A DNA stretch of 7,541 bases, from positions 1 through 7,541 of the forward strand of contig PWPY01000238.1 in the NCBI GenBank assembly GCA_003558575.1, in the 5' to 3' direction. The stretch comes from Desulfonatronovibrio sp. GTDB lineage: Bacteria; Desulfobacterota; Desulfovibrionia; Desulfovibrionales; Desulfonatronovibrionaceae. The position numbers were made by a program, and so were the translations under genes. A model generated the notes under the pieces. The model did not search any database, was not told the origin of the DNA, and saw only the letters and a list, made by a program, of their open reading frames with translations. Of the stretch, positions 1 through 6,344 are shown piece by piece (the first letter of the stretch is position 1; every line of letters begins with the position of its first letter).

Positions 1-18
1 ACGGTGTATGTTCTTTGT

Positions 19-90
19 TCCGGGAGTTCGGCAAACAGGGCTGTAAGGACTCGTTCAGACAATTTACGTCCATTTTGCCGAACTCCCGGA
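19..90. repeat. Perfect 17-bp inverted repeat with 38-nt spacer
   Basis: The left arm at 19-35 (TCCGGGAGTTCGGCAAA) is the exact reverse complement of the right arm at 74-90. Inside the spacer, GGAC at 47-50 can pair with GTCC at 68-71 and extend the fold across an internal loop. The first bases of the right-arm end, TCCCGG (84-89), can instead pair with CCGGGA at 100-105, so two mutually exclusive stems are possible. No T-run follows either stem, so a classical intrinsic terminator is unlikely. It could be a REP/MITE-like element, the transcript end of an upstream gene, or a regulator site. The repeat is seen directly; its role is unknown. Confidence 0.8.
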
Positions 91-273
91 CCTCTCAGGC
101 CGGGACATTATTATGGTGAACAGTTCCCATGTCTTTATCTATGTCAACGATGAATGTTTTCCGTGACGGTCAGATAGTGCTGATCTGAAGAACCATGAAT
201 CCAGGGTTGGTTCCTGCTTTAGTCCTGGTTAATGCTTTTTCCAGAATTTTTCAGGGGTTAAAAAAATATTTGA

Positions 274-297
274 AGATTACCCAGTAAATGGTAATTT
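274..297 (+). promoter_or_regulatory. Small hairpin next to the first start codon
   Basis: ATTACC at 276-281 pairs with GGTAAT at 290-295 around an 8-nt loop; 275/296 could add a G-U pair and 274/297 an A-U pair. The hairpin ends about 8 nt before the ATG at 305, where a ribosome binding site would normally lie. It could be an operator half-site pair or a structure affecting translation start. The pairing is visible; any regulatory role is inference. Confidence 0.3.
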
Positions 298-304
298 CTC
301 CTTT

Positions 305-1042
305 ATGAACAGAAAAGAGTTTACCATTGCAGGCCCATCATGTGTGTATCCCGGTGGAATATGGGAGAATTCCTGGTTACTTAAAGATAAAGTCAGTGAA
401 ATTGGATTGACCTTTTTTCAATCCCAGGCATGTCTTGAATATACAGACAGGGAACTTCCCAGTGGCCTGGCTGATTTGAATCTAAAATACCATGTACATC
501 TGCCCCTTGATTATGATTGGGATATGGGGGTAAGGCATAATTTTGACATTACCAGAAGGCTCATTGAAAAGGTGAGGTTTCTAAGTCCTGATAAGTTCGT
601 GCTTCATCCCCCTGACAGGGCAAGGCTTCTGGAAGACTTTGCTCACTTGTGGATTAAGGAAGGCCTGCCCATTGAGACGTTGCTGGTGGAGAACATCAGG
701 ACTTGTGATTTTTCCGGGTTATGGAAAATTATTGAAGATTCCGGAGTGGGAATATGCTTGGATATAGGCCATATAATGGCGTATGATCAATACTCCATTC
801 TGACTCATGATTTTATCTGGGACAGGGTTTCCCTGCTTCATGTTTACGGACGCGAAGACCATACCGGACATGTGAAGCTTCCCCTGATAAGCGAGGAGGG
901 TAAAGCAATTCTGCAACTGGTATTGACTCGGGTTCAGGACAAAAGCAGCGTACTTGTTGAGGTTTTTACTCCGGAAGATTTCCTTGACTCAAAACAGTTT
1001 TTAATAGAAATGGCTGGACCTTGGGGAATGAATTTTGTTTAG
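305..1042 (+). CDS. cbiR: CbiR-like cobamide remodelling hydrolase (AP endonuclease 2 superfamily TIM barrel)
   Basis: The 245-residue product looks like a sugar phosphate isomerase/AP endonuclease 2 type TIM barrel. Candidate metal or active-site residues follow the superfamily pattern: HVHLP at 63-67, LHPP at 100-103, LVEN at 127-130 (E129), CLDIGH at 151-156, LLHVYG at 177-182, H186 and H189, and VEVF at 218-221 (E219). CbiR, characterised in Akkermansia muciniphila, belongs to this superfamily and hydrolyses the phosphoribosyl bond in the cobamide nucleotide loop, which starts lower-ligand exchange. The assignment rests largely on the next gene being cobU, which overlaps it by 8 nt and acts on cobinamide phosphate. 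No signal peptide is seen, so it should be cytoplasmic. ATG 305 is the first usable start in frame, but no Shine-Dalgarno sequence precedes it (the bases are pyrimidine-rich, TTTCTCCTTT). The superfamily is confident and the specific function moderately so; another TIM-barrel epimerase or endonuclease is the alternative. Confidence 0.75.
   Translation: MNRKEFTIAGPSCVYPGGIWENSWLLKDKVSEIGLTFFQSQACLEYTDRELPSGLADLNLKYHVHLPLDYDWDMGVRHNFDITRRLIEKVRFLSPDKFVLHPPDRARLLEDFAHLWIKEGLPIETLLVENIRTCDFSGLWKIIEDSGVGICLDIGHIMAYDQYSILTHDFIWDRVSLLHVYGREDHTGHVKLPLISEEGKAILQLVLTRVQDKSSVLVEVFTPEDFLDSKQFLIEMAGPWGMNFV
1023..1037 (+). promoter_or_regulatory. Ribosome binding site and TTG start of cobU
   Basis: GGGGA at 1023-1027 lies 7 nt before TTG at 1035-1037. 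In this frame a TGA stop sits at 1029-1031, so no start further upstream is possible apart from a rare ATT at 1032. The TTG places the P-loop at residues 7-14, the usual place near the N-terminus in CobU. The whole signal lies inside the end of the preceding gene, which suggests coupled translation. Confidence 0.75.
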
Positions 1043-1538
1043 TCTGATTCTTGGTGGAAATAAGTCAGGGAAAAGCAATATAGCCTTAGATCTTCTTGAA
1101 AAAGAACAGGGAAAAGGTGTTCTCTTAGTTACAGGCAAGGCCTGTGATCTTGATTTTAATGAACAGATAAGGCGGCATAAATCTGACAGAAATCTATATA
1201 TACCAGTTGTGGAATCCGGTCCTGACCTGGGCCGTGCCCTTGGATCCCTGGCACATGAGGCAGATGTAATACTCATAGACAGTATTGATTTCTGGGCATT
1301 CAGCATATTTGACAGGGAAGAATTTCAAGACAATACTAAAAAATTTTTTAAGGTTCTTGACCTGCTTGGAAATAAAAGAATGATTTTTGTTTCTTCTGAA
1401 ATAGGTTTAGGGCCTATATCTGCTACGAGCATGGTTCGTCGCTTTGTCAGAACCCTGGGACGAATCAACCAGCAGTTAGCGGCCAGATCTAATGAAGTGT
1501 TCCTGGTTGTTGCAGGTCTGCCGGTAAAGATAAAATGA
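1035..1538 (+). CDS. cobU: Adenosylcobinamide kinase / adenosylcobinamide-phosphate guanylyltransferase (CobU/CobP)
   Basis: This bifunctional cytoplasmic enzyme phosphorylates adenosylcobinamide and then transfers GMP to give adenosylcobinamide-GDP, the acceptor for lower-ligand attachment by CobS. The 167-residue product fits the family length of about 170-185. Visible motifs are the P-loop GGNKSGKS (7-14), the IRRHKSDR segment with H48 as the likely guanylylated histidine, a Walker-B-like ILIDSIDFW (79-87), VSSEIGLGPI (119-128) and the family C-terminal block RRF..TLGRINQQLA (135-149) followed by the VVAGLP end. It starts with TTG inside the cbiR-like gene and ends 6 nt before the DHH gene. 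Coupling to a CbiR-type enzyme fits cobamide remodelling or salvage. The guanylylation residue is assigned from the family pattern by eye. Confidence 0.93.
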   Translation: MFSLILGGNKSGKSNIALDLLEKEQGKGVLLVTGKACDLDFNEQIRRHKSDRNLYIPVVESGPDLGRALGSLAHEADVILIDSIDFWAFSIFDREEFQDNTKKFFKVLDLLGNKRMIFVSSEIGLGPISATSMVRRFVRTLGRINQQLAARSNEVFLVVAGLPVKIK

Positions 1539-1544
1539 GGAATT

Positions 1545-2615
1545 ATGGCATATTTTAGGAATTTAGACAATAAGCTCAAGGATATGCTTGAGTTATTCAA
1601 AAGAGATGAGCGTCTGCTTATTCTTGTAAACGCTGACCCTGATGCTTTGGCATCAGCCATGGCTTTAAAGCGTATTTTGTACCGTAAGGTCCAGTCTGTG
1701 GCCATCGCGCATGTAAATGAAATTTCCAGGCCGGACAATCTGGCCATGATCAAGCTTCTGCGCATACCAACGACGAAACTCACTCCGCCCCTTGCAGCCC
1801 AGTATGATAAGTTTGCCTTAGTAGATTCTCAGCCACATCATCATCCTGACTTTGAAAAGCTCCATTTTTCCATTGTCCTGGATCATCATCCACTGAGCAA
1901 AGAAAATCCAGTTGTAGCTGATTACCAGGAAATAAACCCTGACTATGGATCAAACAGTTCTCTTTTAACTGAATACCTCTACAACCTGAAAATCAGGCCG
2001 GGAATGTTGCTGGCTACTGCACTGCTTTACGGGATTAAGACTGACACCCAGAGTTTTGAGCGAAAATTTAATGATGTAGATATCAGGGCATTCAGATATT
2101 TGACCAAGTTCTACAATCCCTTACTTTTACAGAAGATAGTCCGCTCTGAATTCAGAAAGGAATGGCTGAAGTATTTTTCCCTGGCTTTTCGTAAAATCAA
2201 GCTGTTAGGCCATGGTGCAAGCGTATTCATGGGCAGGGTTGAATCCCCTGATATTCTGGTTATTCTTGCTGATTTTTTCCTGCGAATACATAATATCTCC
2301 TGGGATATTGTCAGCGGTATCCACGAGGACTCTCTTGTGGTAATTTTCCGGGGGGATGGTCTGAGAAAAGACATGGGCAAGATGGCCTCTCAGATGTTTG
2401 GCGATCTGGGGCCTGCAGGAGGGCATAAACAGATGGCCCGGGCGGAAATACCCTTGGAAAAGATTGACAGTACTCATCCTCAACAGTTTATCCTCAACAG
2501 ACTATCCAATATCAATACCAGGCGCAAAAAAAGGAATAGACAGCCGGTAAACAGGGACATACCATCAATGGAGGAAATGGAAATTGCTAAAAGAAAAGCT
2601 ATCACTTCAGGGTGA
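1545..2615 (+). CDS. DHH/DHHA1 family phosphoesterase, NrnA-like (oligoribonuclease / pAp phosphatase)
   Basis: The 356-residue product has the two-domain DHH/DHHA1 layout. Metal-binding motifs of the DHH domain are NADPDALAS (29-37), VDSQ (93-96), LDHHPLS (112-118) and GIKTDT (163-168), with GSNSS at 135-139. The DHHA1 substrate-binding signature GPAGGHK is at 289-295. In the NrnA family such proteins degrade short RNA oligonucleotides and dephosphorylate 3'-phosphoadenosine 5'-phosphate, using Mn2+. Removing pAp would suit an organism with sulfate activation chemistry, but that is inference. A basic tail (R326-R332 region) follows the DHHA1 domain and could contact nucleic acid. ATG 1545 follows GAGGA at 1537-1541 with a short spacing. 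The last 32 nt overlap the start of polA, suggesting translational coupling. RecJ is unlikely because the protein is too short and lacks its extra domains. Confidence 0.9.
   Translation: MAYFRNLDNKLKDMLELFKRDERLLILVNADPDALASAMALKRILYRKVQSVAIAHVNEISRPDNLAMIKLLRIPTTKLTPPLAAQYDKFALVDSQPHHHPDFEKLHFSIVLDHHPLSKENPVVADYQEINPDYGSNSSLLTEYLYNLKIRPGMLLATALLYGIKTDTQSFERKFNDVDIRAFRYLTKFYNPLLLQKIVRSEFRKEWLKYFSLAFRKIKLLGHGASVFMGRVESPDILVILADFFLRIHNISWDIVSGIHEDSLVVIFRGDGLRKDMGKMASQMFGDLGPAGGHKQMARAEIPLEKIDSTHPQQFILNRLSNINTRRKKRNRQPVNRDIPSMEEMEIAKRKAITSG
2570..2586 (+). promoter_or_regulatory. Ribosome binding site and TTG start of polA
   Basis: GGAGGA at 2570-2575 lies 8 nt before TTG at 2584-2586. The polA frame has a TAA stop at 2548-2550 and no ATG or GTG between it and 2584. 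The next residues (LKEKLSLQGEPVFLIDG) match the normal start of Pol I 5' nuclease domains, which supports this TTG. The site lies entirely within the upstream DHH gene. Confidence 0.8.
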
Positions 2616-5127
2616 GCCTGTATTTCTAATTGATGGCAGCTCTTTTCTGTACCGTGCTTTTTATGCCTTTCCTGACTTGAAAAGATCTGATGGTTTTCCC
2701 ACCAATGCGATTTTCATTGTTTTGAGAATCCTGTTTAAGCTTTTGCGTGAAGAAAAGCCCAGGTATGGTGCTTTTTTCATGGATGGGAAAGGTCCGACCT
2801 TTAGAAATGAGATCTACAGGGAATACAAGGCCCAGCGTCCCAAAATGCCTGAAGACCTCTCGGTTCAAGTGAAGCCTCTTTTAGAAGCAGTAGAATTGCT
2901 GGGTTTTAAAACCATTGTTTCCAATGGTGTAGAAGCTGATGACCTCATTGCCGGGCAGACCCAAAACCTGAAAAAAACACATCCGGTGGTTATTGTGGCT
3001 TCAGACAAAGACTTGAGGCAGCTTCTTGATGAGCGCGTATTCATGTGGGATCCAGGGGTAAAAAGGGAAATCTTCATGAGCCTTGAGGATTTTCGAAATG
3101 ATACCGGGTTTGAGCCTGATCAGTGGCCTGATTATCAGGCATTGGTGGGAGACAGCTCAGACAACATCCCCGGGGTGCCGGGAATCGGCCCAAAGACGGC
3201 TGTGGCCATTATGGAAAAGTATCCAACTCTTGAAAAGATTAGAGACAACTTTGATGACCTGGCCCCAAAATATCAGAAAAAAATTAAGGATCATATAGAA
3301 GATATTTTTATTTACCGCGAATTAACCCGACTGAAAATGGATTGTGTCAGGGACGAGGATTCTAAGAATCTTGAACTTTCTACACCCGATATGAAAGGCC
3401 TTGTTAATTTCTTAAATAAGTATGAATTCAAATCATTGCTTGGGGAGTTGTCTTTTGCTTCGCCAAGAAAAGTTGAAAAAAAGATTGCCTGGACAGGTTC
3501 CAAAAAAGAAATATCAAGAAAAAAAGGAATTCCGGATATTTCAGACAAAAACGGCGCTGGTCTGTTTCCAATGGAAACAGGTTTTTTAATCGGCACTGAG
3601 GATGATGAATGGGAAGCCAGGGTTTCTTCTTCTGAGGTGCGGAAAATTATCTCAGGTAAAAAAGTATATGTTTTTTCCCTTAAAGATCTGGCAGCAAAGG
3701 ATCTTTCATGGCTTAGTGAGCCAATGCCGGAGTTTTTCGATATTTCCCTGGCAGCGTATCTGTTAAACACGGAAGCAAGGGAATATGATTTTGAGCATAT
3801 TTACAGGGTTTATTCACCAGAGGTCAATGTCCCGAGTGATAATAAAGCCCTGGCAGCCCTTAAAATAGGGCGTCTGCTGGAAAAAAGACTCGAAACATCC
3901 GGACTTGATGCACTCATGTATGAGCTGGAAATGCCTCTTATTCCCATCCTTATAAAGATGGAATCAGCAGGTATTGGTATTGATCTCAAGGCTTTCTCTG
4001 CTTTTTTAAACAACGTCAAAGACAAGCTTGATGAATTGACGAGGCAGATTTATTCCCTGGCCGGGAAAAAATTCAATATCAGGTCTACCCAGCAGACAAG
4101 CATTGTCCTTTTTGATGAACTGGGTCTTAAGCCAAGGCGTAAAACCCCTGGAGGGGCGTATTCCACTTCCAATGTTGTTCTGGAGGCCATGAAGACAGAC
4201 CATCCAATTATTGAACTTATTCTTCAGTACAGGACTTTTGAAAAGCTCAGGTCAACATATCTTGAACCACTTCCAGGTAAAGTAGATAATAACGGACGGC
4301 TGCACACCACATTTAATCAGCTGGCAACTGCTACAGGCAGGCTTTCCAGCAGTAATCCCAACCTTCAGAACATACCCATCAGGGGAGAATTTGGCCCCAG
4401 AATGAGGTCCTGTTTTATAGCCGGACCGGGTAAGATGCTGGTGGCAGCTGACTATTCACAGATTGAACTGCGTATTCTGGCTCATATGTCCAAAGATGCC
4501 AACCTGTTAGATTCATTTTCTAAAAACGAGGATATTCACAGCAGAACAGCAGGACTTCTTTTTGAGAAGGATATTTCCCAGGTCAGTATAGATGAACGGC
4601 GCAAGGCCAAGACAATAAACTTTGGGTTGCTCTACGGCATGGGGCCGCAGAAGTTAAGCAGAGAGCTTGGTATATCCATGGAGGAAGCAAAAAAGTTTAT
4701 CAAAATATACTTCAGCAAATTAGATAAGGTCAGGCAGTTTTATGAGAATATTGAAGAGTTTGCCTATAGCAAGGGTTATGTGACCACCATTGCTGGACGA
4801 AGAAGGCTTCTGCCCGATATTAATTCAAGAAACGCCAATCTTGCCCAGCAGGCCAGACGGATGGCAATAAACACAGTGGTTCAGGGGTCTGCTGCTGATG
4901 TTATCAAAAAGGCAATGCTGGCTGTGGATAAAGATAAAGAATTGACTATGATGGGTGCTGAACTGATTTTACAGGTACATGATGAGTTACTCTTAGAAGT
5001 GGATAAAGACATGTCCAGTGAGGCTGGACAAAGGCTGGCAGAGATTATGAACCAGGTGGAAGATTTTGATGTACCCCTGACAGTTGACTGGGGAACTGGG
5101 ATTAATTGGGGACAGGCCCATGATTGA
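2584..5127 (+). CDS. polA: DNA polymerase I, with probably inactive proofreading domain
   Basis: This is a three-domain family A polymerase of 847 residues for excision repair and Okazaki-fragment processing. The 5' nuclease domain (about 1-290) keeps its acidic residues: D17, D67, EADD 117-120, SDKD 140-143 and GDSSDNIPG 189-197 with the following helix-hairpin. A Lys/Ser-rich linker covers about 290-326. The middle region (about 326-450) occupies the 3'-5' exonuclease position, but no D-x-E motif is visible, SLKDL (365-369) replaces the NLKYD pattern that holds D424 in E. coli, and the third exonuclease aspartate is also missing. The polymerase domain keeps TATGRLSSSNPNLQ (582-595), motif A DYSQIELR (623-630), motif B with R672, K676, F680 and Y684, and motif C VHDE (798-801). 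F680 corresponds to E. coli F762, the residue linked to dideoxynucleotide discrimination. The length is closer to Taq than to E. coli (928). It starts at TTG and overlaps the DHH gene by 32 nt. Confidence 0.97.
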   Translation: MLKEKLSLQGEPVFLIDGSSFLYRAFYAFPDLKRSDGFPTNAIFIVLRILFKLLREEKPRYGAFFMDGKGPTFRNEIYREYKAQRPKMPEDLSVQVKPLLEAVELLGFKTIVSNGVEADDLIAGQTQNLKKTHPVVIVASDKDLRQLLDERVFMWDPGVKREIFMSLEDFRNDTGFEPDQWPDYQALVGDSSDNIPGVPGIGPKTAVAIMEKYPTLEKIRDNFDDLAPKYQKKIKDHIEDIFIYRELTRLKMDCVRDEDSKNLELSTPDMKGLVNFLNKYEFKSLLGELSFASPRKVEKKIAWTGSKKEISRKKGIPDISDKNGAGLFPMETGFLIGTEDDEWEARVSSSEVRKIISGKKVYVFSLKDLAAKDLSWLSEPMPEFFDISLAAYLLNTEAREYDFEHIYRVYSPEVNVPSDNKALAALKIGRLLEKRLETSGLDALMYELEMPLIPILIKMESAGIGIDLKAFSAFLNNVKDKLDELTRQIYSLAGKKFNIRSTQQTSIVLFDELGLKPRRKTPGGAYSTSNVVLEAMKTDHPIIELILQYRTFEKLRSTYLEPLPGKVDNNGRLHTTFNQLATATGRLSSSNPNLQNIPIRGEFGPRMRSCFIAGPGKMLVAADYSQIELRILAHMSKDANLLDSFSKNEDIHSRTAGLLFEKDISQVSIDERRKAKTINFGLLYGMGPQKLSRELGISMEEAKKFIKIYFSKLDKVRQFYENIEEFAYSKGYVTTIAGRRRLLPDINSRNANLAQQARRMAINTVVQGSAADVIKKAMLAVDKDKELTMMGAELILQVHDELLLEVDKDMSSEAGQRLAEIMNQVEDFDVPLTVDWGTGINWGQAHD

Positions 5128-5159
5128 AGTGGTGTGCAGCTACGCAGAGATAAGGATAC

Positions 5160-5175
5160 AGGAGAAAGTAAAGTG
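5160..5175 (+). promoter_or_regulatory. Ribosome binding site and GTG start of the aminotransferase
   Basis: AGGAGA at 5160-5165 lies 7 nt before GTG at 5173-5175. A GTG further upstream at 5134 would add 13 polar residues but has only a weak purine stretch before it, and those residues do not resemble the family N-terminus. Starting at 5173 places the family's LTPGPTP segment about six residues in, as expected. Confidence 0.75.
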
Positions 5176-6315
5176 GACAAACTAAGATTATTAACACCAG
5201 GACCGACGCCATTACCGGAAAATGTCCGTCTTGCCCTGGCCAGGGATATGATCCATCACCGTAAAAATGATTTTAAAATTATAATGAACAGGGTTCAGAG
5301 AGGTCTGCAGTATCTGTTCGGGACAACAGAGCCGGTCATGACCCTTACATCTTCAGGTACAGGAGCAATGGTTGCTGCTGTTACCAACCTGTTTTCTCCA
5401 GGTGAAAAGGTGCTTGTTATTGAAGCTGGCAAGTTCGGTAACAGGTGGTCTGAAATTGCCCAGGCTCATCAGTTAGAAGTGGTTGCTCTGCCTCTGGCAT
5501 GGGGCAAGGCCGTGATGCGCAGAGAGGTTGAAAATGCCCTTTCCAGGTGGCCGGATATCAGCGGAGTACTTATTCAGGCTTCTGAAACTTCCACTGGAGT
5601 TCTTCACCCCATTAAGGAAATAGCAAATTTATGCAGATCCCAGGGAAAGACCATAGTTGTTGATGGAATATCTGCTGTGGGTATTTCTCCATGCCCCATG
5701 GATGAGTGGGGTATAGATTGTCTGCTTACAGGCTCCCAGAAGGGTATGATGCTTCCCCCCGGGCTTGCTTTTATTGCTCTTAGCCAGGATGCCTGGAAAA
5801 AGGTCCAGGAAGTCAAACCCCGAAATTTTTATTTCAATTTGCTTAAGGAGCGGGAAAAATGTCTCGCTGATCAGACACTATTCACTCCGGGGATAAACCT
5901 TATTGTAGCCCTTGAAGAATGCCTCAAATATTTTCAAGAAAATACCTTGGAATTAATTTATAAGAGGCAGTGGGCCATGACTCAAATGGTGCGCAAAGGA
6001 GTTGAATGTATTGGTCTTGAGCTTCTGGTTGCTGATAGTTATACTTGGGGGCTTACCTCAGTAAAACTGCCGCCGGGTGTAGACGGAGTAAACCTGCTTA
6101 ATGTAATGGCCAGGGAATACAATGTAATGGCAGCTGGAGGGCAGGATCATCTCAAGGGAAAAATTGTACGCATAGGCCATATGGGTTATGTGGATTGGTC
6201 GGATCTTCTGGCAGGCCTTTACGCATTGAGGTCTTCCCTTGTAAAATGCGGTGGGTATTCGGGTTCCAGGGATTATCTGGAACAGGCCATGGAAGTTTAT
6301 GAAAAACTAATATGA
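5173..6315 (+). CDS. PLP-dependent class V aminotransferase (alanine-glyoxylate / serine-pyruvate type)
   Basis: The 380-residue product is a fold-type I PLP enzyme of the class V (AGXT-like) family. It opens with LTPGPTPLPENVR, typical of alanine-glyoxylate, serine-glyoxylate and related transaminases. Numbering from GTG 5173, SSGTGAM at 60-66 is the phosphate-binding turn, ETSTGVLHP is the substrate-side loop, VVDGISAVG holds D164 which pairs with the PLP ring nitrogen, SQKG contains the Schiff-base lysine K190, and VRIGHMG has R333 as the likely carboxylate-binding arginine. These roles are assigned from the family. The amino donor and acceptor cannot be read from sequence; alanine, serine, glyoxylate or pyruvate are candidates. 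Cyanobacterial proteins once called a soluble hydrogenase subunit also belong here. It is probably cytoplasmic. It begins 45 nt after polA and ends 29 nt before the DUF1844 gene, so it looks co-transcribed without an evident functional link. Confidence 0.9.
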   Translation: MDKLRLLTPGPTPLPENVRLALARDMIHHRKNDFKIIMNRVQRGLQYLFGTTEPVMTLTSSGTGAMVAAVTNLFSPGEKVLVIEAGKFGNRWSEIAQAHQLEVVALPLAWGKAVMRREVENALSRWPDISGVLIQASETSTGVLHPIKEIANLCRSQGKTIVVDGISAVGISPCPMDEWGIDCLLTGSQKGMMLPPGLAFIALSQDAWKKVQEVKPRNFYFNLLKEREKCLADQTLFTPGINLIVALEECLKYFQENTLELIYKRQWAMTQMVRKGVECIGLELLVADSYTWGLTSVKLPPGVDGVNLLNVMAREYNVMAAGGQDHLKGKIVRIGHMGYVDWSDLLAGLYALRSSLVKCGGYSGSRDYLEQAMEVYEKLI

Positions 6316-6344
6316 CCTGAAGAGAATAACAGGAGGTATAGGAA

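Larger units (their letters stand above)
1..304. other. Left intergenic/leader region, no supported gene
   Basis: I see no gene I can support here. The region holds a strong inverted repeat at 19-90, a smaller stem that competes with its right arm (84-89 with 100-105), an AT-rich run at 259-270 and a short hairpin at about 274-297 just before the first gene. Reading frames at the far left stay open for up to about 50 codons (for example plus frame 1 to the stop at 151-153), but none has a start with a ribosome binding site. On the minus strand one frame (from about 110 down to 2) gives protein-like sequence and could be the edge of a gene or relic lying to the left. No convincing -35/-10 pair was found, although the operon promoter should lie in this region. 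No cobalamin-riboswitch B12 box was seen. Confidence 0.6.

Noticed and set aside
1..304. Cobalamin riboswitch upstream of the cobamide genes
   Set aside because: No B12 box or recognisable multi-stem architecture is seen; only simple inverted repeats are present.
1337..1350. 14-bp palindrome of A6T6 within cobU as a slippage or regulatory site
   Set aside because: It encodes ordinary residues in a conserved gene with an intact frame; AT-rich palindromes of this kind are easily explained by codon choice.
3312..3770. 152-codon minus-strand open frame inside polA
   Set aside because: It is a shadow of the polA reading frame, with no ribosome binding site or motif; polA motifs on the plus strand are unambiguous.
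5134..5172. Earlier GTG start giving a 13-residue longer aminotransferase
   Set aside because: The GTG at 5173 has a much better ribosome binding site and matches the usual family N-terminus.
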